This document shows, one piece after another, positions 54,189-64,000 of a stretch of 64,000 nucleotides of DNA. The notes beneath the pieces were generated by a model. It saw nothing but the letters and a program-made list of their open reading frames with translations, ran no database searches and had not been told where the DNA came from. The DNA is from Acidobacteriota bacterium (lineage in GTDB: Bacteria > Acidobacteriota > Terriglobia > Acidiferrales > UBA7541): positions 87,162-151,161 of the forward strand of contig JAKBLM010000005.1 in the NCBI GenBank assembly GCA_021832085.1. The letters are read 5' to 3'. The position numbers were made by a program, and so were the translations under genes. Each line of letters starts with the position of its first letter. Position 1 is the stretch's first letter.

Positions 54189-57100
54189 TTAGAAGTAGAG
54201 ATGGGCGGCGAGTTGGAGGATCCGCCCGTTCCCGGTTGTGTTCAGGATTTCCCCGAAGGTGCTGCTGTTCACGTTGCCGGATGGATTGGCGAAGTTGGCA
54301 TGGTTCCAGACGTTGAACATGTCGAGCCGGACCTGGAGCATGACATTCTCCGCGATATTGGTGTCTTTCCAGAACGACATGTCGAAGTCGTTGATGCCCG
54401 GGCCGTGGAAGGGCAGGTTGCGACCGGCATTGCCGATCGTACCGTAGTTCTCGGGAGCATAGGCACCGGGATTGAACCACAGGTGGTTGGTCGAGGTGCG
54501 CGGGTTGCTGAATTCGGTCACCGTGCCGACGACTTTCGGGCGATCCCAGCAGCCATAGAACGTGATGACTGCCGAGCAACCATAGGAGCGGTAGTCCGAT
54601 TCGGTCAGAGGGATCGGGAAGCCGGTCTGGAAGGTGGTGATTCCGGAGAAGCCCCAACCCTTGGTGATCCGCTGCGGCAGGACGCCGAAGCTCCAGTTGG
54701 GGATGTTGTATTGGTATTCGATCACCAGGCGCTGGCGGGCGTCGTAGGCGGAATCGCCGTAGGCCAGCGCGTAGTTGAAGGGATCGATCAAGCCCTGAGA
54801 GTTCTCAAAGCTCGAACCGTAGTCGAGGGCGTGGGCGTAGGTGTAGGCGCCACGAATGTAGAGGCCGTGCGACATCGCCTTCTCGACCGATACCTGCAGC
54901 GAATTGTAGTTGGAAGTGAGGAACGTGCCCTGCGTGCCCACCGATCCGAAGATGTTGGTCGGGGCAGCACTGCCGTAGACGCCGATGTTCGGGTAGTTGA
55001 TGAAGCCAAAGGTTCGGCCCGAAATGCAAGCGGCCGAATTGGCCTGAGCAGTATAGTTACCGGCGTCCGCCGGATCGCACTGGTTGAGGTAGCTCTGGGC
55101 GACGTACGGATTGCCTTCCACCACGCCTTCCAGTTTCCGGCCGAGCGAGCCCACGTAGCCGATGGTGACCACCGTCGTCGGATTCACCTGGTACTGGGTG
55201 GTCAGGTTGAAGTTCATGACGTACGGCACGTTGAAGTTCGGTTGGGTCACGTTGAGCGACATCGGATAGTAGAAAGCGAAGTTTACCGGAGCGCCCGGCT
55301 TGGGCGGAGCGTAGGGGTACTTGTTTGCGATGGAACCAGCGCCCTGGATAACCGGCGGATTGGCGCTGGTCGGCGAGTTTCCGCAGTTTGCCAGGCAGAC
55401 CGGTGCCGAGTTAATCGACGAAAACGGCTGGGTAAAGCTGGGCGAGAGCCCGACGTCGCCGGCGCCGGCATCGATCAATTCAAACGGCGGAGCGATCAGG
55501 TTTTGCAGCGTCAACTCTTCTTCCGAGTTGTCGAAATAGATGCCCCAGCCGCCGCGGAGGACGAACTTGGAGACGGGGTTATAGGCGAAGCCAAAGCGGG
55601 GAGCGAAGTTGTTGAAGTGGGTTACCACGCCGCCCGAGCTGTTAACGCCCGCATCGCCGGGGAAGAGTAGCCCGCGTGGGGCGGTCGGGAACACCGTCGA
55701 CTGTCGGAGTGGATTGAAGGCGTTGACCGCGACGCCGTTGTTGTAGAGGTCGGTAAGCGGGGTATCGATCTGCCAGCCGACGCCATAGGTAATGGTGAGG
55801 TCGGGCCTCACCTGCCACTCATCCTGGGCGTAGGAATAGATGTTCCAGGCGTGGGCGTCGATGTTACCGCCGCTCGACTGATTGTAGCCATCCGGAACGC
55901 CCAGCAGGAAGTCCACGCCGGGCAATCCGGTGGTGAATACGCCTGATCCGCCGAAGGAGAAGACGCCGGAGTTCAGGAAATAGAACGGGTTGTGGACGAC
56001 GCTGCGAAGAACGTCGACGCCGAACTTCATGTCGTGCTGGCCGTGCACGAACGAGAGGTTATCGACAATGTCGCTGGTGGTGTCGATCCGTGGCTGCGGG
56101 CCGTCCTCGGAGAAGCCCAAGGAGAAATACCCGGTGAGGTTAATCACCGGGAGGCCGGCCACGGCCGGATTCTGTGGGTTGATGCCAGTAAAGCCGGCGC
56201 TCGAGGGCAGCACTGCCGTCTGCGGTTCCACGGCTACGAAGTTGAACCGCTGCCAGCCAAACCGGAAATCGTTGACCATCACCGGGCTGATGATGTGGGT
56301 TTCGTTGAACGTGTATTGATACTGGTTCTGGTGGTTGACACTGCCAAAGCCCGGCAGCGTTGCCCCGATAAACGGCAGCGTGGACGGGTTGTTCAGCGGC
56401 TGGACAAAGAAGTAGAAGTACGCGGAGTCTTTCGAGGAGATGTGGTAATCGATCCGGCCCAGATACTGGTCGGAAACGAACGTCTGGTTGTTGGCGAACG
56501 CGTAGGTGCCCTCCGGAGTGTTGGGCAGGGGCACATACTTGTTCATCAGATTCAGCGCCACCGGATTGAAGTCCTGCGACGGAATCACGCCGGTGCTGAA
56601 CAGTTGGCCGTACGGCGTGCCGGCTTGGCACTTCACCCCGCCGCTGACCGGGCAGGCGGAGGACGCATCGCCGAAGAGCGGGAAGGGCGAAACGTCGTTC
56701 GGCGCGAAGGTGGTGTTGGGCGAGAGGACCATGCTGCTCCAGTCTCCGGCCCGCTGTGCCGCGCTGAAAACAGGAGTGTTCTCCGAGCCGCCTTCGAACA
56801 GCCTCACCCCCTGATAGCCGAAGAAGAAGAACGCCTTGTTATGGATGATCGGGCCACCGAGGGTTGCCCCGAACTGGTTCTGGTGGAACGGCGGGGTGGT
56901 GGGCTGGAAGAAGGTGCGGGCATTGAAAGTGGTGTCGCGGTAGTAATCGTATGCGGTGCCATGCCAGCTGTTGGTTCCCGACTTGGTCACCACGTTGATG
57001 ATCGCGCCGGAGTTCTTGCCGTATTGCGGGTTCAGGGTGCTGTCGACCACTTTCACTTCCTGAACCGCGTCCGGATTGAGCGGGTTCACCCCGGCGGTCA

Positions 57101-57707
57101 AGGGGGTATTCAAGGGCAGGTCGTTGGCGTCGGTGCCGTTGACCAGGTAATTATTCGACTGCGTCCGGTTGCCGTTGGTCGCGAAGTTGCCGAACCGGTC
57201 CGATGCGGCCACCGTGCCAGGCAGCGTCTGCTGCAGGTTCAACCAGTTGAGGTTGAGCAACGGGAAATTGGTGACAGAGGTTCCCGCCAATTGGCCACCG
57301 AGTTCCATGGTGGTTTTGTTGACTTGCAGCGGGGCGGCCCTGACCTGAATGGTCTGGGAAATGGCGCCCACCTGCAGTTTTGCGTCGACAACGTAGGTTG
57401 CCGCAGCCCGCAAGAGAACTTCTGTTGAGCGGAAGCTTTTGAAGCCGCTCTTGGATATGGTGACGTTATAGGTGCCGGGAGGAAGTAAACTTGCGACAAA
57501 AGTGCCTTTGGTAGAAGTGGTGACTGTACGAGTATAGCCGTTATCAACGTTGACGATTTTTACGGTTGCGCCTGGGATCGAAGCTCCAGACGTGTCTACT
57601 ACAGTGCCCCGAATGTTCCCTGTAACCCCCTGTGCGTAGCCCGATATTGCCAGGCCCAGTAGCAGGAGGAGAGAGAACAGGGGCACGACAAGCACACGTA
57701 CCCTCAT
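54189..57707 (-). CDS. TonB-dependent receptor, Oar-like, paralogue 3
   Basis: 1172 residues from ATG 57707 (MRVRVLVVPLFS) after GGGGGAAAG; the frame opens nine codons earlier but there without a ribosome site. Signal peptide LLLLLGLAISGYAQG, CnaB-like domain (NIRGTVVDTSGASIPGATV; GTYNVTISKSGFKSF), plug (NNYLVNGTDANDLPLNTPL; VVTKSGTNSWHGTAYDYY) and barrel ending RILQLAAHLYF. It is the most divergent of the three, and its 5' leader has also diverged, which fits an older duplication followed by a recent one giving paralogues 1 and 2. Confidence 0.93.
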   Translation of the reverse strand: MRVRVLVVPLFSLLLLLGLAISGYAQGVTGNIRGTVVDTSGASIPGATVKIVNVDNGYTRTVTTSTKGTFVASLLPPGTYNVTISKSGFKSFRSTEVLLRAAATYVVDAKLQVGAISQTIQVRAAPLQVNKTTMELGGQLAGTSVTNFPLLNLNWLNLQQTLPGTVAASDRFGNFATNGNRTQSNNYLVNGTDANDLPLNTPLTAGVNPLNPDAVQEVKVVDSTLNPQYGKNSGAIINVVTKSGTNSWHGTAYDYYRDTTFNARTFFQPTTPPFHQNQFGATLGGPIIHNKAFFFFGYQGVRLFEGGSENTPVFSAAQRAGDWSSMVLSPNTTFAPNDVSPFPLFGDASSACPVSGGVKCQAGTPYGQLFSTGVIPSQDFNPVALNLMNKYVPLPNTPEGTYAFANNQTFVSDQYLGRIDYHISSKDSAYFYFFVQPLNNPSTLPFIGATLPGFGSVNHQNQYQYTFNETHIISPVMVNDFRFGWQRFNFVAVEPQTAVLPSSAGFTGINPQNPAVAGLPVINLTGYFSLGFSEDGPQPRIDTTSDIVDNLSFVHGQHDMKFGVDVLRSVVHNPFYFLNSGVFSFGGSGVFTTGLPGVDFLLGVPDGYNQSSGGNIDAHAWNIYSYAQDEWQVRPDLTITYGVGWQIDTPLTDLYNNGVAVNAFNPLRQSTVFPTAPRGLLFPGDAGVNSSGGVVTHFNNFAPRFGFAYNPVSKFVLRGGWGIYFDNSEEELTLQNLIAPPFELIDAGAGDVGLSPSFTQPFSSINSAPVCLANCGNSPTSANPPVIQGAGSIANKYPYAPPKPGAPVNFAFYYPMSLNVTQPNFNVPYVMNFNLTTQYQVNPTTVVTIGYVGSLGRKLEGVVEGNPYVAQSYLNQCDPADAGNYTAQANSAACISGRTFGFINYPNIGVYGSAAPTNIFGSVGTQGTFLTSNYNSLQVSVEKAMSHGLYIRGAYTYAHALDYGSSFENSQGLIDPFNYALAYGDSAYDARQRLVIEYQYNIPNWSFGVLPQRITKGWGFSGITTFQTGFPIPLTESDYRSYGCSAVITFYGCWDRPKVVGTVTEFSNPRTSTNHLWFNPGAYAPENYGTIGNAGRNLPFHGPGINDFDMSFWKDTNIAENVMLQVRLDMFNVWNHANFANPSGNVNSSTFGEILNTTGNGRILQLAAHLYF

Positions 57708-57770
57708 TCTTTCCCCCAGTTTCCAACACATCAAACGTGTTGGAATCGTTTTTCTATCTGCTGCCCCTGC
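57705..57770 (-). promoter_or_regulatory. 5' leader with inverted repeat, receptor 3
   Basis: TTCCAACAC-ATCAAAC-GTGTTGGAA (57721-57745), nine pairs with a seven-base loop, before the ATG, then GGGGCAGCAG upstream in the transcript. The CAACAC / GTGTTG core and the GGGGCAGCAG block are shared with receptors 1 and 2. The bases from here to 57941 contain no gene. Confidence 0.55.
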
Positions 57771-57941
57771 TGCCCCGTTTGATTGATGATAGCTTCAGAG
57801 TTTTCGGGGGACCAGAGCACATAATGACGTTTAGCATAGAAGTACATACTAATGTCGATCATGAATATCAAGATTTGCCGGGAGCGCTGGGCATGGCCTG
57901 CTCCTTGGGAAAAGTGTCTTTTCAGTTTCATGCCGGGGGAC

Positions 57942-57977
57942 AAAAAGGGGCGCGGCCCTTTCTTTGGGCCGTGCCCC
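57942..57977 (-). terminator. Rho-independent terminator of enolase
   Basis: On the minus strand GGGGCACGGCCC-AAAGAAA-GGGCCGCGCCCC is followed at once by TTTTT. Twelve paired positions with a single A-C mismatch plus a U run make a textbook intrinsic terminator, about 55 bases after the enolase stop. Confidence 0.85.
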
Positions 57978-58033
57978 GGTGGGAGACAGAATTGACGCTG
58001 TAAGCAGCTACTTCCGGCGAGAAAGCGCGCCGC

Positions 58034-59371
<1,338 letters not shown>

Positions 59372-60604
59372 TTACTCGGGTTCTTCCAGCATGGATTCTT
59401 CGCGCACCACCACGACGATGCCGCTTTCAGTGACGTAGTAGTGCTTGCGGTCTTCCTCGAGGTCGTAACCGATCACGGTGTGCTCGGGCAGGTCAACGTG
59501 GCGGTCGATGATGGCGCGGCGGATGCGGGAATGGCGGCCGACGTTGACGTGGTTGTAGAGGATCGAATCCTGGACGTCGGAATAGCTGTTGACGCGGACG
59601 TCGTAGCCGAGCACCGAGCGCAGCACGCGGCCGCCGGAAACGATCGAGCCGCCGGCGACGATCGAATCCAGAGCCAAGCCCATGCGATTTGGATCGGAAA
59701 AGACGAACTTGGGTGGCGAGTATTGTTGTTGCCAGGTAATGATAGGCCAGCCCTTGTCGTAGACGTTGAAGATGGGGTTGACGGACACCAGGTCCATATT
59801 GGCCTCGAAGTAGGCGTCGATCGTGCCCACGTCGCGCCAGTAGAGCGCCTCCTTCTTGTTCTCGTCGATGAAGTTGTAGGCCCAGACGCTGTGGCGATCG
59901 AGGATTTTCGGCAGGATGTCGCGGCCGAAATCGTGTTGCGAAAAGGCGTCTTCGGCGTCGGCGATCAGGATCGGAATCAGCGACTGGGTGTTGAAGATGT
60001 AAACGCCCATCGAGGCCAGGCACTTGTCGGGGTTGCGGGGCGAGCGTTTCGGGTTGGCGGGCTTTTCCTCAAAGCCGATGATGCGGCCGCTGCCGTCGAC
60101 CTCGAGCACACCGAATTGCCCGGCGGCCTCGCCGACGTCGACCTCGATCACGCCGCAGGTGACCTCGGCGCCGGCGGCCAGGTGCTGATCGAGCATCTTC
60201 TGGTAATTCATCTTGTAGATGTGGTCGCCGGAGAGGATGAACACGAAGTTGGAGCGCTCGCTGCCGATCGAGTAGATGTTCTGGTAAACGGCGTCGGCAG
60301 TGCCCTGGTACCAAGTTTGCGAGACGCGCATCTGCGGCGGCAGTACCTCGATGAAATCTCCCAGGCCCATCAAGGGCGACCAGCCACGGCGGATGTGCCG
60401 GTTGAGGCTGAGCGCCTTGTATTGAGTAAGCACGAAGACCCGTCGCAGGCCGCTGTTGATGCAGTTGGAGAGCGTGATGTCGATGATCCGGTAGATGCTG
60501 CCGAAAGGCACGGCCGGCTTGGCCCGGTCGCGTGTGAGCGGCCAGAGGCGTTCGCCCTGGCCCCCGGCCAAGATGACGGCGACGGCTTCCTGCATCGAAT
60601 GCAT
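59372..60604 (-). CDS. glgC: Glucose-1-phosphate adenylyltransferase (ADP-glucose pyrophosphorylase)
   Basis: 410 residues. It makes ADP-glucose for glycogen. The nucleotide site is VILAGGQGERLWPLTRDRAKPAVPFG; GTADAVYQNIYSI, FILSGDHIYKMNY, GFEEKPANPKR and YWRDVGTIDAYFEANMDL are all characteristic. The C-terminal left-handed helix repeats carry IVAGGSIVSGGRVLRSVLG. Regulatory Arg/Lys near the N-terminus (RDRAKPAV) are kept. No glgA or glgB gene is adjacent in this window; the enzyme is followed by eno on the same strand. Confidence 0.97.
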   Translation of the reverse strand: MHSMQEAVAVILAGGQGERLWPLTRDRAKPAVPFGSIYRIIDITLSNCINSGLRRVFVLTQYKALSLNRHIRRGWSPLMGLGDFIEVLPPQMRVSQTWYQGTADAVYQNIYSIGSERSNFVFILSGDHIYKMNYQKMLDQHLAAGAEVTCGVIEVDVGEAAGQFGVLEVDGSGRIIGFEEKPANPKRSPRNPDKCLASMGVYIFNTQSLIPILIADAEDAFSQHDFGRDILPKILDRHSVWAYNFIDENKKEALYWRDVGTIDAYFEANMDLVSVNPIFNVYDKGWPIITWQQQYSPPKFVFSDPNRMGLALDSIVAGGSIVSGGRVLRSVLGYDVRVNSYSDVQDSILYNHVNVGRHSRIRRAIIDRHVDLPEHTVIGYDLEEDRKHYYVTESGIVVVVREESMLEEPE

Positions 60605-60767
60605 TGGGAATCGCTCCGGTTGACGGCAAACGGCGATCCGCCACGCCAGGCCGGCAGGGGCCGGATAAGCTTCTGACAGGCGGGAAGAAGCCGAAAGCCG
60701 GCCCTATTGTAACAACAACCCGGGGGCGGCCGAAGGCGCAGGGGTGGGATTTCTGGTAAATTAATTC

Positions 60768-60796
60768 TTGACTTCCGGAGGGGGCTCCATTAGTAA
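60768..60796 (+). promoter_or_regulatory. Possible sigma-70 promoter of rpsU
   Basis: TTGACT (60768-60773), a 17-base spacer and TAGTAA (60791-60796, 3/6). It would give a 5' leader of about 90 bases to the GTG at 60894, with several short GC inverted pairs. No known riboswitch was recognised in the leader or in the rest of the interval from 60605. Confidence 0.4.
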
Positions 60797-60893
60797 GGAA
60801 GCCACCAACAGAGCTCATCAGGCTCCGTGGCAGCTGTGGTCCTTCGGAACCAGTCCGCTAAACCAGCCCACAGGGAGAGGGGGTGAGTTGTGA

Positions 60894-61091
60894 GTGGCTG
60901 AAGTGACAATCCAAGAAGGGGAGTCGTTGGAAAATGCCCTTCGGCGCTTCAAGAGAAAAGTGCAGCAGGAAGACATCATTAAGGAGATCAAGCGGCACAG
61001 TTACTACTTGAAGCCGGGGGAGAAGCGTCGCGCCAAAGCAGCCCTGTCGCGCAAGCGGCTGCGGAAAAAGCTGCGGCGCGAGCAAGATTGA
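60894..61091 (+). CDS. rpsU: 30S ribosomal protein S21
   Basis: 65 residues, GTG start after GGGAGAGGGGG. S21 proteins are short, basic and helical: IQEGESLENALRRFKRKVQQ, then EIKRHSYYLKPGEKRRAKA and the basic end RKRLRKKLRREQD. All of it matches the family. In Acidobacteriota the gene is often single, as here. Confidence 0.95.
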   Translation: MAEVTIQEGESLENALRRFKRKVQQEDIIKEIKRHSYYLKPGEKRRAKAALSRKRLRKKLRREQD

Positions 61092-61234
61092 AGCTGGGGT
61101 ATGGTGTCCACAACAACGTAAGATCAGAGCCGTGGGACGGGGTGGTCCTCTCTTCATGAAGTTGCGGGTTGATCGTAAGGGCGGCCTTAGTCTCGGCATG
61201 CTGTTCCCCGGGCGGCGGGGCAACGGAGCAGCAT

Positions 61235-61555
61235 ATGGAGTTCCACGATAAGATCCTGAAGTGCGCGGAATGCGGTGCCGAGTTCGTCTTCACCGCGGGT
61301 GAGCAGATGTTCTTCGCTGAGAAGGGCTTCCGGAACGAGCCCAAGCGGTGCAAGGCGTGCAAGGCCAAACGGGCGCAGAGCCCGGGTTCTTCCTTGGGTG
61401 GGGGCAACAGTCACCGAGTGGAAACCCGGACCACCTGCTCGCAATGCGGTAAGGAAACCACCGTTCCCTTCAAGCCGACGCAAGGACGCCCGGTCTATTG
61501 CCGGGAGTGCTTCCAGCAGCGCCGGGCGATGGGCGCCACCAGCCGGCCGTACTGA
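61235..61555 (+). CDS. Zinc-ribbon domain protein (four CxxC)
   Basis: 106 residues from ATG 61235, preceded by GGAG. Two tandem zinc ribbons: CAECGAEFVFTAGEQMFFAEKG with CKACKAKRA (first), and CSQCGKETTVPFKPTQGRP with YCRECFQQRR (second). The family is a widespread bacterial zinc-ribbon protein of about 100 residues, with a Gly/Ser linker (SPGSSLGGGNS) between ribbons. It may bind RNA or ribosomes; that is a guess from its form and its position after rpsU. Confidence 0.87.
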   Translation: MEFHDKILKCAECGAEFVFTAGEQMFFAEKGFRNEPKRCKACKAKRAQSPGSSLGGGNSHRVETRTTCSQCGKETTVPFKPTQGRPVYCRECFQQRRAMGATSRPY

Positions 61556-61647
61556 CCGGCGGGCGGCACCGGCGGGCCCGCAAAACGCGATTCAGGTCGT
61601 TTCACCATCTTGGGGCCTGTGAAACGGGCCGAAGGGAGGGTGTGACG

Positions 61648-62202
61648 ATGGCTGGTTCGAAGGTGAAAAAGACGGTCAAAAGGCGGCCGACCGCCGTCGG
61701 CCGCCGTCGTGCTCCGGTTGACCGCCGCGAGCACGCGCTGCGGGAGCACCTGGTCCGCCTGCTTTCAAAAGACCAAGCCCATGTCGGCTTTGACAAGGCG
61801 TTAGAGGATTTCCCCGCCGATTTGCGGGGAGTGAAGATTCCCGGTTCGCCGCACACGCCCTGGCAACTGCTCGAGCACCTGCGCATTGCCCAGTGGGACA
61901 TCGTCGAATTTTGCCGTAACCCGCGCCACGTTTCCCCGCCCTGGCCCAAGGGCTACTGGCCGCCTACTGCGACGCCGCCCGACGACGTGGCGTGGGACCG
62001 GAGCGTGGAGGCTTTCCGTGCCGACCATCAGGCAATGATCGACCTGGTCAAGGATCCGCGAACGAACCTGTTCGCGCGCATTCCCCACGGCGAGGGCCAG
62101 ACCATTCTGCGCGAAGCCATGCTGGTCGCCGACCACAACTCCTACCACCTTGGCCAGTTCGTTTTGCTGCGGAGGCTGGCGGGCGCCTGGGAAACAGGCT
62201 GA
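61648..62202 (+). CDS. DinB-family (YfiT-like) putative metal-dependent protein
   Basis: 184 residues from ATG 61648, after GGGAGGG. A basic N-terminal tail (KVKKTVKRRPTAVGRRR) leads into the four-helix DinB fold. The metal His residues are visible in TPWQLLEHLRIAQWDIVEF and EAMLVADHNSYHLGQFVLLRR. DinB-like proteins include thiol transferases and hydrolases using bacillithiol or mycothiol; here no substrate is indicated. The longer frame to 61498 is not preferred. Confidence 0.85.
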   Translation: MAGSKVKKTVKRRPTAVGRRRAPVDRREHALREHLVRLLSKDQAHVGFDKALEDFPADLRGVKIPGSPHTPWQLLEHLRIAQWDIVEFCRNPRHVSPPWPKGYWPPTATPPDDVAWDRSVEAFRADHQAMIDLVKDPRTNLFARIPHGEGQTILREAMLVADHNSYHLGQFVLLRRLAGAWETG

Positions 62203-62390
62203 ACCCACCGCCGGCCGCTCTCTGATTGAATATTCCTGCCGAGGGCCGGCTGAACGGGCGCAGCGGTCCGGCGACACGCTCGCTTGTCTGGAACTCGTCC
62301 TTTCCGTTTGATCGCTGTTGAAGATAGAATGCTTGGCGGGACTTTTGGCAGGCCGTCCCTTGGGTGAACGGAAACAGGAACAGGAAGAAG

Positions 62391-62834
62391 ATGATCCGCT
62401 TCCTCAAAGAGCGCGTTCCCTCCGGGCGACGGCCGAGCGGCTGGTTTCTCGGGCCGCTGGAGGCCAGCGTGATGGGCATTCTCTGGGCGGGCGGGGAATG
62501 CTCGGTGCGGGAAGTGGTGGATCAGCTCGACCGGCCACTTGCCTATACCACAGTGATGACCACCCTAGACCGCCTTTACAAGAAGGGGTTTCTCGACCGG
62601 CGGAAAGCCGAGCGGGCTTTCCTTTATTCCGCGCGACTGCCACAGCGCGATTGGGAGCGCGAGATGGCCGGTGACCTGGTGCGAGGATTTCTGGCCGGGC
62701 CGGCGGCTGCGCGCGAAGGGCTGCTTTCTTTCCTGATCGACGCAGTTGGCCAGCGCGATGAAGAGCTGCTCGAGGAACTCGAAAAGAAGATCCGGATGAA
62801 GCGGAAGGAGCTTTCCCGGCGGAGCCAGTCATGA
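62391..62834 (+). CDS. BlaI/MecI/CopY-family transcriptional repressor
   Basis: 147 residues from ATG 62391 (AGGAAG just upstream); the frame is open to GTG 62364. The winged helix is at about 18-85: PLEASVMGILWAGGECSVREVVDQLDRPLAYTTVMTTLDRLYKKGFLDRRK (read in consecutive parts). A C-terminal dimer helix (EELLEELEKKIRMKRKEL) follows. It represses its own operon until the membrane protease next to it is triggered. The stop overlaps the next ATG (ATGA), so the pair is coupled. Confidence 0.9.
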   Translation: MIRFLKERVPSGRRPSGWFLGPLEASVMGILWAGGECSVREVVDQLDRPLAYTTVMTTLDRLYKKGFLDRRKAERAFLYSARLPQRDWEREMAGDLVRGFLAGPAAAREGLLSFLIDAVGQRDEELLEELEKKIRMKRKELSRRSQS

Positions 62835-63808
62835 TCGCGCCCTACCTCGCCCGGCTGTTGTGCCTGTCGTTTGCTACGTTTTTCCTGGTGTACATGGCGG
62901 TGAGCCTCGGGAGCTTTGCCGCGGCACCGGCGATGGTTCGGCTGGCCAAGAGAATGCGTTCGCAGGTGGCCGCGCGGCTGGTGCTAGGGTTGCGCCTGGC
63001 CCCGCTGGGGGTTGCGCTGTTCGTGGTGCTGGGCCTGTGCCTGCCCAGTTATCTACTGCTCGAACCGCGGACGAGCACCGAGGAGATCGGTTATGCCTGT
63101 CTGGCTGCGGCGCTGGTGGGCGCGATCGCCTGGACGATCTCGATCTGGCGCGCGCTGCGGGCGGTGGCCGTTTCGCTGCGCGACATGCGACGTTGCCGGG
63201 GCTTGGGCCGGCGCCTGGACGTGCCGGGGCAATCGCTGCCGGTAGACGTGATCGAGGGGGAAGCTCCGCTTCTGGCGCTGGCCGGCGTTTTTCGGCCGCG
63301 CATCGTGATCTCGCGCGCGATCGTGCGGGCACTCACCCCCGAACAGCTGGATGCGGCGCTAGGCCACGAGCGGGCGCATTGGGCTTCCCGCGACAATCTC
63401 AAGCGGTTTCTGCTGCTGCTCGCCCCCGATCCATTCCCCTTTTGTAGCGGACTCCGGCGAATCGATCGGAGTTGGGCGAAATTCACTGAATGGGCTGCCG
63501 ACGACCAGGCTGTGGCCGGGGATGCAGAACGTTCGGTCACGCTGGCTTCGGCGCTGGTCCGCGTGGCGCGGTTGGGGACGCCGGCGCGCCGCGCGCCGCT
63601 GATGGCCACGCTTGTTCCCGCCGACGATGAACTCTCGATCCGCGTCGACCGCTTGTTGAGCCCGGAACCGCTACGCGAAGAGTCGCGGCGGCTGCGTATG
63701 GTAGTTGGCGGCGCTTTGGCGGTGGGGACGACGCTGCTGGTGGCACTGATCCTCCAGCCGGCTACCATGTATTCGGTCCATCAGCTTCTCGAACACCTGG
63801 TTCACTAG
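62831..63808 (+). CDS. M56-family (BlaR1/MecR1-like) membrane metallopeptidase
   Basis: 325 residues. Several membrane helices at the N-terminus (LARLLCLSFATFFLVYMAV; LRLAPLGVALFVVLGLCLPSYLLL; ACLAAALVGAIAWTISI). The zinc site is HERAH in DAALGHERAHWASRD, with the third ligand Glu in FTEWAADDQAV. A last membrane helix precedes the C-terminus (LAVGTTLLVALILQPA), and there is no large penicillin-binding sensor domain, so it is the short M56 form. With BlaI it makes a regulatory pair; no beta-lactamase gene is in the window. Confidence 0.9.
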   Translation: MIAPYLARLLCLSFATFFLVYMAVSLGSFAAAPAMVRLAKRMRSQVAARLVLGLRLAPLGVALFVVLGLCLPSYLLLEPRTSTEEIGYACLAAALVGAIAWTISIWRALRAVAVSLRDMRRCRGLGRRLDVPGQSLPVDVIEGEAPLLALAGVFRPRIVISRAIVRALTPEQLDAALGHERAHWASRDNLKRFLLLLAPDPFPFCSGLRRIDRSWAKFTEWAADDQAVAGDAERSVTLASALVRVARLGTPARRAPLMATLVPADDELSIRVDRLLSPEPLREESRRLRMVVGGALAVGTTLLVALILQPATMYSVHQLLEHLVH

Positions 63809-64000
63809 AAACCATTGCAAAACCTGGCAAGGTCCCGCTTCAGGGGCCGAAGCTCCTCTATTCATGCGGCTATTTTTCGGAGCTTCCGGCGAGCCGGGAC
63901 GGGTTCCGCTCCGACCCCCGACGAGGGAGAATCGGTACGCTGTACCGATTCTTGCGGAGCGCAAGTGGCGTGTTATGAGGGAGATGCATTTTGGGAATCG
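63809..64000. other. Right-edge interval with a perfect palindromic hairpin
   Basis: No gene is readable. AGAATCGGTAC (63928-63938) pairs with GTACCGATTCT (63942-63952) around GCT, eleven perfect pairs. It could be a terminator (no U run), a transcription-factor operator or part of a repeat; the sequence ends too soon to tell. Confidence 0.5.

Overview
The window is high-GC bacterial chromosome, most likely from an Acidobacteriota (Terriglobia-like) organism. The basis is the combination of a PadR regulator with an ADOP-type MacB/FtsX permease, three giant Oar-like TonB-dependent receptors with an N-terminal carboxypeptidase-regulatory (CnaB-like) domain, a VWFA-related secreted protein and a sortilin/BNR propeller protein. 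No phage, transposon, CRISPR array or rRNA operon was found. This placement comes from gene families, not from a 16S sequence.

The most interesting region is 0.9-7.8 kb, a complete lasso-peptide biosynthetic cluster. An operon on the minus strand reads B1 (PqqD-like leader-binding protein), B2 (transglutaminase-like leader peptidase), C (asparagine-synthetase-like macrolactam cyclase), a 56-residue precursor A (3137-3307), K (HPr-kinase-like) and a PF14907-type nucleotidyltransferase. The precursor has a strong Shine-Dalgarno site and the exact lasso leader signature YxxPxLxxxGxxxxxT. It predicts an 8-residue ring (Thr1 to Asp8) and a long Ser/Thr/Gly-rich tail. A divergent ABC-2 ATPase/permease pair (6187-7820) is the probable exporter.

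From 8 to 25 kb there are mainly housekeeping and accessory genes. They include a secreted TPR protein, a dinG-queD-smORF-queE-queC operon that makes the 7-deazaguanine preQ0, the GTPase Der, a MerR regulator, tRNA-Pro(GGG), SurE, a TPR protein, a zinc-ribbon membrane protein, PadR-ADOP, an acyl-CoA dehydrogenase, UspA, a Met-rich cytochrome c and a nitroreductase. From 25 to 45.7 kb come a CapA-like phosphoesterase, a PQQ-type propeller, a CBS protein, a large BNR propeller, tRNA-Pro(CGG), RtcB, a small conserved-looking ORF, a 2-hydroxyacid dehydrogenase, a VWA protein, a rhomboid protease, an OPT transporter, YqeY, GpmI, a methyltransferase, LemA and OsmC.

From 46 to 58 kb three paralogous TonB receptors stand in tandem on the minus strand. 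Each has an inverted repeat next to its ribosome binding site and a strong GC hairpin after its stop. The last part holds enolase, GlgC, ribosomal protein S21, a zinc-ribbon protein, a DinB-like protein and a BlaI/M56 regulatory pair. Start codons TTG and GTG are common, and several starts were moved inward from the longest reading frame on ribosome-binding-site or homology grounds; each case is stated in its entry.
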